Positions 44,912-54,405 of a stretch of DNA of 64,000 nt are shown piece by piece. Within the stretch, counting starts at the first letter, position 1; each line of letters starts with the position of its first letter. Under the pieces are notes generated by a model. That model searched no databases. It had not been told where the DNA came from and saw only the letters and a program-made list of their open reading frames with translations. Made by a program: the position numbers and the translations under genes. Origin of the DNA: Runella sp. SP2 (GTDB lineage: Bacteria > Bacteroidota > Bacteroidia > Cytophagales > Spirosomataceae); assembly GCF_003711225.1 (NCBI RefSeq), contig NZ_CP031030.1, positions 4,154,001 to 4,218,000 of the forward strand. The letters run 5' to 3'.

Positions 44912-46069
44912 ATGCCCCTCCGCATCGACTTTTTTGCGATTGTTATTCTCCTTGGTGTCGTTCAGGGCATTTTGCTGGGGGGACTTTTTCTGACAGGTCT
45001 GCGGGCTAAGTCAGTGGCTAATCGCATGATGGGATGGGTGATGTTGGCTTTTTCTGCGGCTATTTTAGAAGTCTTTTTGTGCTATTCCAACTACCAATTT
45101 CAAACCCTTTGGGCCGATAATTTTGCCGAACCTACCAATTTTTTATTAGCCCTCTTACCCTTCTTCTTTGTGTATGCTCGGCTTCACGGGCGGCTTCCTC
45201 GTCACTACGGCTGGCACCTTCTACCGTTTGCCTTTTGGTGTCTCTACTCCTTTTTTTGGCAACACCAACCGCTTGATTATAAGTACAATTCGTACCTTGA
45301 TGCTTGGCATCCCGAATTACCATTTCGAGCCGTTACACTGTGGCATTCCGAAGACCCGCTACACATTCGCGAATACGTCAACGATTTTACGTTGGTCAGT
45401 ATATTGTCGTATTTGGGGCTTAGTTTCAGAGAAATCGTGCTGGCTTTCCGCCAACATCAGCTGCCTTTTTTCACCTTGAAAAGCGTAGCTCCTTTTACCC
45501 AACTTCGGAACCTTACGCTGCTGTCTTGCCTTTTTCCAATGTTATTTATTGGGGTTAAACTGACATTTGAAGAAGATTTGGGCGATTATTTGCTGGGAAG
45601 CTTGGTCACGTTTTATGTTTATGTAACCAGCTACCTTGTGATGAGTCATTCGGTATTGTTTCAAGTTGAAAACCTCGAAAATGAACCAAAGAAAAAGTAC
45701 GAAAAATCATCGCTTTCGGAAGACCACGGGGAGTTGATTTTGCAAAAACTACAACAGCTACTCGAAACCGAAAAACCTTATCTTGACAACGATTTTACTT
45801 TACCCAAACTAGCACAGCGTCTGTCGGTTTCACCACATCATTTATCCCAAGTCCTCAACGACCGACTCCAGCAAAGTTTTTTTGATTGGCTCGCCTACCA
45901 CCGCGTCCAAGAAGCCAAACGTTTGCTTTCTAATCCTGCCTTTTCCCACCTCAAAATCGACGAAATTGCTGAGCGCGTGGGCTATAATTCCACTTCTGCT
46001 TTTCACACGGCTTTCAAGCGTTTTGCGGGCAAAACCCCTGCTCAGTTTCGGAATCAAGAGAAATTATAA
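44912..46069 (+). CDS. AraC-family regulator with membrane-embedded N-terminus
   Basis: A 385-residue protein: an N-terminal region of about seven membrane helices (residues 5-240) and a C-terminal AraC/XylS DNA-binding domain with two HTH motifs (LPKLAQRLSVSPHHLSQVLN, then IDEIAERVGYNSTSAFHTAF). This is a membrane-bound regulator type common in Bacteroidota. The signal and targets are unknown. The start MPLRIDFF at 44912 is chosen over an upstream ATG inside the palindrome. A second regulator of the same type is at 50829. Confidence 0.9.
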   Translation: MPLRIDFFAIVILLGVVQGILLGGLFLTGLRAKSVANRMMGWVMLAFSAAILEVFLCYSNYQFQTLWADNFAEPTNFLLALLPFFFVYARLHGRLPRHYGWHLLPFAFWCLYSFFWQHQPLDYKYNSYLDAWHPELPFRAVTLWHSEDPLHIREYVNDFTLVSILSYLGLSFREIVLAFRQHQLPFFTLKSVAPFTQLRNLTLLSCLFPMLFIGVKLTFEEDLGDYLLGSLVTFYVYVTSYLVMSHSVLFQVENLENEPKKKYEKSSLSEDHGELILQKLQQLLETEKPYLDNDFTLPKLAQRLSVSPHHLSQVLNDRLQQSFFDWLAYHRVQEAKRLLSNPAFSHLKIDEIAERVGYNSTSAFHTAFKRFAGKTPAQFRNQEKL

Positions 46070-46099
46070 CCAGAAAATGAAGGTTTTGATTCGTGCAGA

Positions 46100-46115
46100 G
46101 GGTTGCTCACAACCC
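46100..46115. repeat. CTCA-loop palindrome
   Basis: gggttg-ctca-caaccc, a member of the palindrome family, lies between two convergent genes. Confidence 0.7.
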
Positions 46116-46127
46116 GAATTTTTTGAA

Positions 46128-47231
46128 TCACACCGTAAACGACTCCATTTTTTGCAGATACGCCGCATCCACATCGGCGCCGTGACCAGGTGCGTCAGGA
46201 ATCATCACTTGGTAATGATTTTGGTAAACAATGCCACCCAACACAGGGTCTTGGGCGTGTTCAAAAGGAGAGTCTAAATCATAAAAAACGACATTATGCA
46301 GCGCCGATGCAAAATGGGCATTGGCCGAAATCCCCAAACGCGACTCCGACATGCACCCAATCATGCAACGTATGCCTGCCCCTTCGGCGATGGCATTGAT
46401 TTTGACGGCATTACGCAAACCTCCACTTTTAGACAGCTTGATATTAAAATAATCAACCGCCTCTTGCGCCACCAATTTGACCGCATCTTGGGGAGAAAAC
46501 AACGATTCATCGGCACAAATAGGTACCCGAGCATGCTGACGAAGACGCGCCATGTGCGCATAATCCCAATGTTTTACGGGCTGTTCACAATACTCTACGT
46601 TCCAGTCGGCAATGGTATTCAGCACTTTGAGCGCACTCACATAATCCCAGCCTTGATTGGCATCGGTACGAATGGGAATTTCGTCGCCAATCGCCGTACG
46701 AATCGCCGCAATGCGTTTAATATCATCGGTTGCGTTTGTGCCCAATTTCACTTTGATGGCATCAGCACCACGTTCTTTGATTTTCACGGCATCGGCTGCC
46801 ATGGCCTCGGGCGAAGAGATATAAATCGTTTCATCGGTTGCAATTGGACGATTACTTCCTCCCAAAAATTGATACAAAGGCATATTGGCATACTTTGCGG
46901 CAAGGTCGTACAGCGCCATGTCGAAGGCACTTTTTGCCGTAGGGTTGGCGGCCAAATAGCGTTCCATTGCTCCGATACAGCCTTCTAAATCAAGGGGGTT
47001 TTTACCAATTAATAGTTTTGCCAAATCATAAGCTGCCGCGTAAACGGTGGCCTGCGTTTCTCCCACAATCATCCAAAACGGAGCGCCTTCACCCGTTCCA
47101 TATACCCCATCCGACGTGTGAATTTTGACCAAAATATTGCGAGCTTCCTCAATCGTTCCAATCGCAATTGTAACAGGAGCTTGAAGGGGAATATTAAACT
47201 TAAAAACCTCGATGTGGGTAATGATGGGCAT
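46128..47231 (-). CDS. Dipeptide epimerase, enolase superfamily (L-Ala-D/L-Glu type)
   Basis: A 367-residue enolase-superfamily enzyme of the muconate lactonizing subgroup. The catalytic lysines are in DAIKVKLG (Lys160, Lys162) and IKLSKSGG (Lys265/268), and metal ligands are Asp190 (RTDANQGW), Glu216 (CEQPVK) and Asp241 (CADESLF). This set fits dipeptide epimerases that act on murein peptides, but substrate prediction within the family is uncertain. Confidence 0.88.
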   Translation of the reverse strand: MPIITHIEVFKFNIPLQAPVTIAIGTIEEARNILVKIHTSDGVYGTGEGAPFWMIVGETQATVYAAAYDLAKLLIGKNPLDLEGCIGAMERYLAANPTAKSAFDMALYDLAAKYANMPLYQFLGGSNRPIATDETIYISSPEAMAADAVKIKERGADAIKVKLGTNATDDIKRIAAIRTAIGDEIPIRTDANQGWDYVSALKVLNTIADWNVEYCEQPVKHWDYAHMARLRQHARVPICADESLFSPQDAVKLVAQEAVDYFNIKLSKSGGLRNAVKINAIAEGAGIRCMIGCMSESRLGISANAHFASALHNVVFYDLDSPFEHAQDPVLGGIVYQNHYQVMIPDAPGHGADVDAAYLQKMESFTV

Positions 47232-47248
47232 GTCTGTAAAGGAAGAAA

Positions 47249-47872
47249 TTAGCTTAGGGTTACGCCTTTTTTTGTCAAATAAGCTCCTACGTTAAACGAT
47301 TGCTGGTGCATCAATTCAATATCACGGTTCCAGTCAAAGGTTTCAATGCGTTCAGCCGTTGCAACCATGACTACCTGAGCTTCCGTCAATATCCAAAAGA
47401 CTTTTTGAACCCCAAATGCGAGCAATTTTTGGGTCTTTTTGTAAATGTATCCCGTCTCTGTCATGTCTTCAACATCCGCATCAATGTCTATCTCAAAAAC
47501 AATGGTCGGCGGCACGTTGGCATATTTTCTGGAGATTTTATCTGGTGTCAACACCGATTGTTCAAAAATGGCAATATCGTTGGCTAAATTGTTTTTATGG
47601 TCAATGTGCAATCCAGCTTCACTTGTTAACACCGTGTAGCTATCTTCATCAATAAACTTTCCAATGAAAACCGTCAAATAGAACACAATCAATGCCTGCA
47701 AGCTACTCGAACCCATAATTTCAGCAATGGTTTTGTTTCCCGATAACACTTCCCGATACTCCTTATAATACACAGGCTTACCGTCCATGATTTCGTAAAT
47801 CAGGGCTTCAGGAACATTCCTTGGGGTTTTTCGCACTTTCCGTGGCGTGTCTAAAGCGGTCATGGTAAACAT
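47249..47872 (-). CDS. Uma2-family protein (DUF820, PD-(D/E)XK nuclease-like fold)
   Basis: A 207-residue protein of the Uma2/DUF820 family, which has a restriction-endonuclease-like fold and no firmly known role. Recognisable segments are PRNVPEALIYEIMDGKPVYY, the NNLANDIAIFE segment with its conserved Asp, PPTIVFEIDID and YIYKKTQKLLAFGVQKVFWI (conserved Lys). It lies 17 bp upstream of the dipeptide epimerase gene and is probably cotranscribed. Confidence 0.88.
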   Translation of the reverse strand: MFTMTALDTPRKVRKTPRNVPEALIYEIMDGKPVYYKEYREVLSGNKTIAEIMGSSSLQALIVFYLTVFIGKFIDEDSYTVLTSEAGLHIDHKNNLANDIAIFEQSVLTPDKISRKYANVPPTIVFEIDIDADVEDMTETGYIYKKTQKLLAFGVQKVFWILTEAQVVMVATAERIETFDWNRDIELMHQQSFNVGAYLTKKGVTLS

Positions 47873-47926
47873 TTATTTTCTCAAAAGTAACAACAATAAA
47901 CAGTAAACTCAAAACTCGGAACACCA

Positions 47927-48589
47927 TTAATCCCAGCATTCCATAATCAACAAATCGCCCGATTGGGCCGAGATTTTCACAAACCCATCCACTGCCGACT
48001 CATTGCTATTTCCATTGCGATATCCCAGCACAAGCGACTCATTTTCAAGATTATACTTCAAACCTTCCGTGGTAATTCCCGACACCGTTCCAACGGGAAT
48101 GAGCGAAATAGGCGTTTCGGCGGCGTACCATTTTTCAAATGTGCCTACCAACGGAAAAATTTTGGAATAATCGTCCAGCATCACGCATTTGATTTGGTTT
48201 TTGTACCGAACAATATTCGTCATGTTGGTCAAGCTATGGTCGGCGCGGCGACCCGTTGCCCACACGATGTTCACGGCGGGGAAACCGCGTTCTATCAAAA
48301 ACTCAATGCCTTTTTCGAGGTCTGTTTTGTCTTGATCGGGCGTATGAATAATCTCAAGCGGGTACTGACGGGCGTGTATTTCTTCAAAATCAACGTTTTG
48401 GTCAAAATCTCCCAAAAGCACATCCACTTTTATCCCTAAATCAAGCACTCGATGAATGGCGTGGTCGAGTACCACCACAAACGGCGACCATTCGAGCAGT
48501 TGCCCCATTAATTCAAAGCTACAACCTTCACCGTTGGCAATGAGCAGAGCAGGTTCTTGTTTTTCTCGGACAACGTGGTGCGAAGACAT
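47927..48589 (-). CDS. Thiamine diphosphokinase
   Basis: A 220-residue thiamine pyrophosphokinase that transfers diphosphate from ATP to thiamine. Family motifs are LLGDFDQN (Asp-rich, metal/ATP site), HTPDQDKTDLEKGIEFL and VWATGRRADHSLTNM. The start MSSHHVVRE (ATG complementary to 48587-48589) is preferred; an upstream ATG would overlap the membrane-protein gene by more than 100 bp. Confidence 0.92.
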   Translation of the reverse strand: MSSHHVVREKQEPALLIANGEGCSFELMGQLLEWSPFVVVLDHAIHRVLDLGIKVDVLLGDFDQNVDFEEIHARQYPLEIIHTPDQDKTDLEKGIEFLIERGFPAVNIVWATGRRADHSLTNMTNIVRYKNQIKCVMLDDYSKIFPLVGTFEKWYAAETPISLIPVGTVSGITTEGLKYNLENESLVLGYRNGNSNESAVDGFVKISAQSGDLLIMECWD

Positions 48590-48623
48590 GTTTAGTACGC
48601 AGCGGGTAGCAGACAGCGATCCG

Positions 48624-49724
48624 CTATTTTGGGATTGAATGAATAATTGACAACACAAAGAAAAGCACAAAATACCATTTGGTGCGTTCAAACAACACTT
48701 TTTGTAACGAAACCCATTCCAAAACCGCAACTGTAAACAACAACGAAGCAGGCGCCAACCGACGAAAATACAGACTTTCGATAGAGGTATCAGTTAGGTA
48801 AATAGCAATGGTGAAAAGTAAATAACCCACGCCTACCTGAAAAAATGAGCTTTTTGTCATGCCGTAGGCATCGATTCCATGCCCTTTCACCCACTTCCAA
48901 AACTCTCTCATCATCAGACTAACCACTATCACTTGTCCCAAAGCCACTCCATAAATCAGCCACTTCACTGAATCGACCAAAGCGGTATTTTTCAATCCCC
49001 AATCCCGTACCGCAAAAAATAAAAGCTCCTCTCCTAGCCCGCGTATGCCTCGCCCTACTCGGCTCAGCCACGGTTCATCGGGCCAAAAACCGTGCCCGCC
49101 CGTAAAAGTTTTAGTTTGATAAAAGTTGAAAAGCAGATACCCAGCAACAAAAAGTAGGTAATACAAAGCAGCCCTAAACTTGCGCTGAATCAATAAAACA
49201 AACGCCAAAAAAACGGCAGCGTATCTACTCAAAAACGCGCCGATTGCCCAAAAAGCCCCTCCTACTTTTGTTGGCATCGCCTCAATGCTTTGCGCCGCAA
49301 AACCCACCACAAAAAACAAAAACAGGGTTTCAGACCATGTATTAGCATATACTTGCACCAACGACGAAGCCGAAAAAGCCAAAGAAACAAACCACGCTTT
49401 CTCCCGAAAATGACTGTATATTAACCAAAAACAACCTGCAAGAGCCAATAAATTGACAATTTTTGAAGATATTTCTACCGAAAAACCCGTCAGCCACGCA
49501 AGTCCCGCAATCGACGCTGAATAGCCCACGGGCCAAATCGCACAAAAGGTATCTCGCCCTTCAAAGACGATGTAGTAGCCTTTTCCATCGTGTAAGCTTT
49601 GGGCAGCGTGCAAGTAATGGTACGAATCGGGAGTGAGGAAATAGGTAGTGTCCGCACGGAGTTTGAGGATTACCACCGTTGTAATCAACAACCATTGACC
49701 CACTACTGCTATTTTATTCCCCAT
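48624..49724 (-). CDS. GT39-like polytopic membrane glycosyltransferase
   Basis: A 366-residue membrane protein with about nine helices. The first external loop holds an acidic pair (FLTPDSYHYLHAAQ) at the position where GT-C (PMT/ArnT-like) enzymes keep catalytic acids, and a second loop contains WPVGYSASIAG. It probably transfers a sugar from a lipid carrier. No substrate can be named. It lies 34 bp upstream of the thiamine kinase gene on the same strand. Confidence 0.75.
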   Translation of the reverse strand: MGNKIAVVGQWLLITTVVILKLRADTTYFLTPDSYHYLHAAQSLHDGKGYYIVFEGRDTFCAIWPVGYSASIAGLAWLTGFSVEISSKIVNLLALAGCFWLIYSHFREKAWFVSLAFSASSLVQVYANTWSETLFLFFVVGFAAQSIEAMPTKVGGAFWAIGAFLSRYAAVFLAFVLLIQRKFRAALYYLLFVAGYLLFNFYQTKTFTGGHGFWPDEPWLSRVGRGIRGLGEELLFFAVRDWGLKNTALVDSVKWLIYGVALGQVIVVSLMMREFWKWVKGHGIDAYGMTKSSFFQVGVGYLLFTIAIYLTDTSIESLYFRRLAPASLLFTVAVLEWVSLQKVLFERTKWYFVLFFVLSIIHSIPK

Positions 49725-49743
49725 TTAGTCGATTTTTAACTTT

Positions 49744-50040
49744 TTTTCTCGCGGTTGGGAGCAACCGCGCATGTCGGTTTTGAGAAACCGACAGCACACA
49801 AGCAAACGACAGCACGCTCCCGTGTCGGAGGTTGCTCACAACCGACGCACAAGGTTTCTCAAAACCTTGTTAAATGCAAGTAACAAAGTCTCTTTCTCGC
49901 GGTTGTAAGCAATCGCACCTGTCGGTTTTGAGAAACCGACAGCACACAAGCAACCGACAGCACGCTCCCGTGTCGGAGGTTGCTCACAACCGACGCACAA
50001 AGTTTCTCAAAACCTTGTTAAATGCAAGTAACAAAGTCTA
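49744..50040. repeat. Tandem 148-bp repeat full of TGAG/CTCA palindromes
   Basis: Two near-identical 148-bp units (about 49744-49891 and 49892-50039). Each contains hairpins gcggttg..caaccgc, gtcggtttTGAGaaaccgac, ggttgCTCAcaacc and ggtttCTCAaaacc. The right unit ends within the stop codon of the desaturase gene (complement 50038-50040). Differences between units sit partly in stems. No gene is seen in this 313-bp gap. Confidence 0.9.
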
Positions 50041-50778
50041 ATTCTCAGGGTTTCTCCCCTCCCCCGCTACTCGCTCACGCGCTTCTGGCAAACGCCACCA
50101 CGGTAAGTACGGATAGGCGTGGTGTTCTAAGTGATAGCCAAAAAAATAGCAACTCAAAAACGCCCAAACGTGATTCAACTTCTGACTACGGGCATTGTAA
50201 GGCGCATTTTCGTGCTCGCCACGGTGGGGCAAATACGTCCCAAAATAAAACAACTGGAACGTACTCAACACCGCAGGAATCATCCAAAACACCACCAAGT
50301 TTTCCCACGGAAACCACAGCTTCAACACATTGTACGTCACCGCCATGAGGATGATTTGAACCACCGAAATATACTCTTTGGCAAAGGCCAAAAACCACAA
50401 AAAGAAGTTGGGATGACCGTCGTGGTAATCGGGGTCGTCGTGGGTAGCCGCGTGGCGATGATGTAGGTGGTGCTTCGACGAAAGTGTTTTGTAATTATTA
50501 AACGCAAAAAGTGACGCGCAAACAAACCCTATCCAATAATTAAGCCGCTTATTTTCAGGCACAACAACCCCGTGAATAGAGTCGTGCGCTGTGATGAATA
50601 AACCCGTGTAAAGGTGCATTTGGAGCAATACAAAAACATACACCAATGGGTCTGTAGGGTGAAATGGGTAGTGTAACAAAAACGCTAAACTAACAAACCA
50701 CATTCCCAGTACTACGAAGGCAATCCAAAGTCCTCTGGTACCGATGGGGCTGGGTTTGATGGCGGGAAGTGATGACAT
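50038..50778 (-). CDS. crtW: Membrane fatty-acid desaturase family, probable beta-carotene ketolase (CrtW-like)
   Basis: A 246-residue di-iron membrane enzyme with three His boxes: HDSIHG, HHLHHRH, and HLEHHAYPYLPWW, plus a FGTYLPHR segment. These, the length and the four membrane helices resemble CrtW beta-carotene 4-ketolases, which place keto groups on carotenoid rings; an ordinary acyl desaturase is the alternative. No other carotenoid gene is in the window. An AraC-type regulator gene lies just upstream on the same strand. Confidence 0.75.
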   Translation of the reverse strand: MSSLPAIKPSPIGTRGLWIAFVVLGMWFVSLAFLLHYPFHPTDPLVYVFVLLQMHLYTGLFITAHDSIHGVVVPENKRLNYWIGFVCASLFAFNNYKTLSSKHHLHHRHAATHDDPDYHDGHPNFFLWFLAFAKEYISVVQIILMAVTYNVLKLWFPWENLVVFWMIPAVLSTFQLFYFGTYLPHRGEHENAPYNARSQKLNHVWAFLSCYFFGYHLEHHAYPYLPWWRLPEARERVAGEGRNPEN

Positions 50779-50828
50779 ACGCTTCTAATGGTATTTTTGG
50801 TACAACACCGTGCTCAGCGCTTTTGTTT

Positions 50829-51950
50829 CTACTCAAACTCCTTCGGTGACTTTCCCGTAAATTTCTTGAAGGCACGATTAAAGGTGGATTTTGAATTAAA
50901 ACCACACTCCAACGCTATTCCCAATAGCGACAAGTGGCTGTTTTCGGGGTTTTTAAGTTGGCGTTTTACCTCTTCTACGCGGTAGTAATTGACAAAATCG
51001 TTGAAGTTTTTTTCAAAATTCTGATTGATAGCCGCCGAAAGCACCGACGTATTGGTTTTAAGCCGTTGGGCTACGTCACTTAGCGATAGGTCGGGTTGAA
51101 GATAAAGACGCTGTTCATCAAATACTTGCTCAATTTTAGGCTTCCATTCTGAATAATTTGGTGCAGATATATCCGAGTTTTTGACAATTTCGCTCTCTTC
51201 TGGCTCAGAAACTACCTCGGCTTTGGTGTACGACAAGCGCGCGGGCTGATGTTGTGAATACCCCATGATGCCTACGTAGCAAATAATCGCTACCGTAAAC
51301 AGATGCCACCACCAATCTTGTTCAAAAGGCAAATTCCCCAAGGCACGGTCGGCAATAGACCAACCAAATTTGAACACCTCCCCCGCAATGATGAGGTAAA
51401 TAAAATTGCGGAGCCATACAAAGCTAACCGTCTCGGTATCAGAAAACTGCGTTTCAACCCAGCGACGATACTCTTTATAAAGACGTAGCGATTGATAAAA
51501 ATAGTAAATGTAAGACCCCCAAATAGCAATGCTTTCTAACCAACCCAGCCAGTACGACAACTCCGAACTGCGGAAAGCGCTCACCACTTTTGGCCCCTGA
51601 ACAAAGACGACAATATTGACCAAAAAGTAAATGGCATACAACAAATAATGCCACAAATGGGCGGCTTTGAAGCGAAAATCACGGTTGATTTGGGATTTTA
51701 AGTAAAAGTAAATCGTAGGGGCAAACGCAAGATGAAAATAGCGCGGAAAGCCGTCGTATTTTTCCCAAAAAATATTGATTCCCGAAAATCCAAAGGTGTA
51801 ATCCTGAATTTCCATGGCCAAAAAAAACATCACTAAGCCCAAAAGTTTATCCGAAAGCCGTTCTTCTTTCCAACCTCGAATGAGTAGCAAAACCGCAAAA
51901 AGCAAGGCCAAAAAATAGCCAAATTGGAGGGGTGTTTGATAAATAGACAT
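50829..51950 (-). CDS. AraC-family regulator with membrane-embedded N-terminus
   Basis: A 373-residue regulator with about seven membrane helices (residues 8-250) and a C-terminal AraC domain (LSDVAQRLKTNTSVLSAAIN; LGIALECGFNSKSTFNRAFK; FTGKSPKEF). It has the same layout as the protein at 44912. It lies 50 bp upstream of the CrtW-like gene and 11 bp downstream of the serine hydrolase gene, all on one strand, so it may control these neighbours. Confidence 0.9.
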   Translation of the reverse strand: MSIYQTPLQFGYFLALLFAVLLLIRGWKEERLSDKLLGLVMFFLAMEIQDYTFGFSGINIFWEKYDGFPRYFHLAFAPTIYFYLKSQINRDFRFKAAHLWHYLLYAIYFLVNIVVFVQGPKVVSAFRSSELSYWLGWLESIAIWGSYIYYFYQSLRLYKEYRRWVETQFSDTETVSFVWLRNFIYLIIAGEVFKFGWSIADRALGNLPFEQDWWWHLFTVAIICYVGIMGYSQHQPARLSYTKAEVVSEPEESEIVKNSDISAPNYSEWKPKIEQVFDEQRLYLQPDLSLSDVAQRLKTNTSVLSAAINQNFEKNFNDFVNYYRVEEVKRQLKNPENSHLSLLGIALECGFNSKSTFNRAFKKFTGKSPKEFE

Positions 51951-51961
51951 CGTTCCAACGG

Positions 51962-52996
51962 TTATTTTGCCAGAGAAGTTTCTACTAGTTCGGCCCTCAG
52001 GTCATTGAGTTTGGTAGCATCGGTGTTACTAAAGACAATGAACGTTCGGTTTTCGTTTATGAGGTGCAACCACGACATATTGCTACCCGAAATACTCCCC
52101 TGACGGTCGGCACACTGGATTTTTTTGCCCGCAAACGTATTTTCACTTACCCAAAACCCGTACGCTACGTACCACAGTTCGGGGTACGATTTTAGCATCA
52201 ACTCGACCGTTGGCTTGGTCAAAATTTGGTGTTTGAAAATAGCTTGGTCAAATGTTAGTAAATCTTCCACCGTCGAAAACATCGCTCCCGAGGCGTAGAA
52301 GTTTTCAATCCAGTAAGGGTCATCGTTGGCGTATTCGCGGCGTAAAGTGTCGTATAAATAACTGTTGGCCAGTCCTTTCACAATTTTAGCGTTGGACAAC
52401 AACCCGCTATTTTGTACGCCTATTTTGTCCAAAATTTTCTCTTGCAATACTTGTTCAAAAGGCTTTTTGGTAACAGCCTCAATGATTTTTCCCAACAAAA
52501 TATAATCCGCATTTTTATAGCTAAACTGCGTGCCAGGTTCGCTGACGAGCTTCCCCGAGCAGTACTTCCGCACAATGCTATCCAACGGGTACTTGAGCGC
52601 ATACATGGCTTCGTTGTTTTGGTCGAGGTTTTCCATCCCCGAACTATAGGTAAGCAACTGATGAATCGTGACTTTTTCTTTGGCTTCTCCCTGGTAATCA
52701 GGCAAAAACTTCGATAGCTTATCGGTAAGTTTCAATTTCCCTTCTTCCATTAATTGCAATACGAGTACAGCCGTGAAAGTCTTGGTAATCGAACAAATCC
52801 GAAATTTCGTTTGGGGCGTCATCCGAATGCCTTCTTGTCGATTGGCTAGACCCGCTCCTTTCAAGTACTCTATTTTACCTTGATTGGCGACCAATACTAC
52901 GCCATTGAACGTATCGTACTTTTTTAGGACTGCATCATAATTTTGCGCAAAGACCGAGAAAGAAAGAAAAAATAGGCTGTTAAGTAGGTATTTCAT
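51962..52996 (-). CDS. Exported serine hydrolase, beta-lactamase/class C-like
   Basis: A 344-residue exported protein (signal peptide ending SVFAQN). The S-x-x-K motif is Ser69-Ile-Thr-Lys72 (RICSITKTF), the Tyr motif is YSSGMEN (about residue 115), and a late ADRQGSISG segment occupies the KTG position region. Such proteins act as D-aminopeptidases, esterases or penicillin-binding relatives; substrate unknown. The gene ends next to the AraC regulator gene. Confidence 0.9.
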   Translation of the reverse strand: MKYLLNSLFFLSFSVFAQNYDAVLKKYDTFNGVVLVANQGKIEYLKGAGLANRQEGIRMTPQTKFRICSITKTFTAVLVLQLMEEGKLKLTDKLSKFLPDYQGEAKEKVTIHQLLTYSSGMENLDQNNEAMYALKYPLDSIVRKYCSGKLVSEPGTQFSYKNADYILLGKIIEAVTKKPFEQVLQEKILDKIGVQNSGLLSNAKIVKGLANSYLYDTLRREYANDDPYWIENFYASGAMFSTVEDLLTFDQAIFKHQILTKPTVELMLKSYPELWYVAYGFWVSENTFAGKKIQCADRQGSISGSNMSWLHLINENRTFIVFSNTDATKLNDLRAELVETSLAK

Positions 52997-53066
52997 GAGG
53001 GTTAATTCCGTTAAAATGGCTCTATATACGTTTTAACTATTCACCGTCAATTAAGTTTTGAAATGG

Positions 53067-53091
53067 TGCTGTACGTCTTAAAGTTAAGTAT
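53067..53091 (+). repeat. Left terminal inverted repeat of the insertion sequence
   Basis: 25 bp matching the complement of 54381-54405 at 20 positions, directly preceded by the ATGG target duplication. Confidence 0.85.
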
Positions 53092-53153
53092 TTATAGCGG
53101 CAAGAAGTTAAGTACTTTTGTTTTTTGATATACGCTCATACAAGCAACAACCG

Positions 53154-54366
53154 ATGGGACAAGCGACCAATACAGCGATACGGCAGTCATTACTGGAGTT
53201 AAAAGCCTCAGGTAAAACACTAAAATATATTAGTGAACACTTAGGTGTTCCCTATGCTACCCTGCGAAACTTATGGCATAAACACCAAAAAACTCCCCAA
53301 TCAAATTTACGAACAGCATATGAGAACTGTGGCAAAAAGCCGCCCAGTAGATCCGATGTGATTTATCGAGGAGCTCTTTGGCTAAAACGTTTACATCCAA
53401 ATTGGGGAAGCCCCTTGATTCATATGCACCTGGTCAATCGCTATGGTTGCTCTCAGGTGGTTCATGTACGCACGATTCAACGTTGGTTTTTGTCAGCTCA
53501 TATGAGCAAACCACGTTCCCAAAAATTAGAACCCAAAATTGGGCAATCAACACAGGTTCATAACATCTGGCAGGTAGATGCCAAAGAACGATTAAGCTTA
53601 GAAAATGGTCAATCAGCTTGTTATTTGACCATTGTGGATGAAAAAAGTGGAGCTTGTCTGGAAGCACCCGTTTTCCCCCTATGCCCGAATCAATCAAGTG
53701 CCCATTGACCAAATACGGCAAAAACTTATTGAGGTTTTCAACAAATGGGGAAAAGCAGGTTGTTTTAGAGTAGATAATGGCGAGCCATTCGGAAGTCCTG
53801 CTGGGGCACCTACTCCGCCTTTAGCGCTGTGGCTTATCGCTCACGATATTGATTTGACTTGGAATAAACCTTATTGTCCACAGATGAATAATCGCGTTGA
53901 GAAAATGCAAGATACCACTCAACGCTGGGCAGAAGTGCAAGCTTGCCGTTGTTTACAAGAATTACAAGCCAAGCTAGATGCCCAAATTCATATTCAACGA
54001 CAGCTGTATCCAGTAACTCGGCTGGAGGGAAAAACCAGGGCGATGGCTTTCCCTGAGTTAATTACTAAACAACGCGTATTTTCAAGTAAAGACTTTGATT
54101 CAAAGAGAGTTCATGAATTTATTGCAAAAAAAATCTACACTCGAAAAGTATCATCAGTAGGACAAATTACGCATTTCGGACAAACGATTAGGGTAGGAAA
54201 AGAATTTGCTCACCAATTTGTCCAACTTAAATTCAAGCCAGATACCTTGAAGTGGCAAATCTCGAACTCCACTCAAATTATCAAAAATATTGCCGATAAC
54301 TGTCTTACTGATGATAGAATCAAAAATATGACCGTATTTTCAAAACAAAAAAACCAATCAAACTAA
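53154..54366 (+). pseudogene. DDE transposase with a +1 frame break
   Basis: The first reading frame (53154-53708) encodes an N-terminal helix-turn-helix (LKYISEHLGVPYATLRNLWH), a linker and the first catalytic Asp (NIWQVDAKERL). The second, ending at 54366, holds the second Asp (CFRVDNGEPFG) and the Glu (NNRVEKMQD). Skipping one C in the run at about 53676-53680 (ttccccctat) joins them smoothly as EAPVFPYARINQVP. The full protein would be about 400 residues. Either it is a frameshifted, inactive copy or a sequencing error in the C run, or +1 slippage is used. A TTG at 53118 is a possible alternative start. Confidence 0.85.
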
Positions 54367-54380
54367 ATGTCTGTTTGAGC

Positions 54381-54405
54381 GTACCTAACTTTAAAGCGTA
54401 CAACA
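54381..54405 (-). repeat. Right terminal inverted repeat of the insertion sequence
   Basis: Partner of the repeat at 53067-53091, followed by the second ATGG copy. Confidence 0.85.

Noticed and set aside
46296-46988. 230-codon frame antisense to the dipeptide epimerase gene
   Set aside because: The opposite strand encodes a complete enzyme with all catalytic residues. The antisense frame has no recognisable features.
49744-50040. Possible CRISPR array (repeated palindromic units)
   Set aside because: There are only two long units with no unique spacers between short repeats, and no cas genes are nearby.
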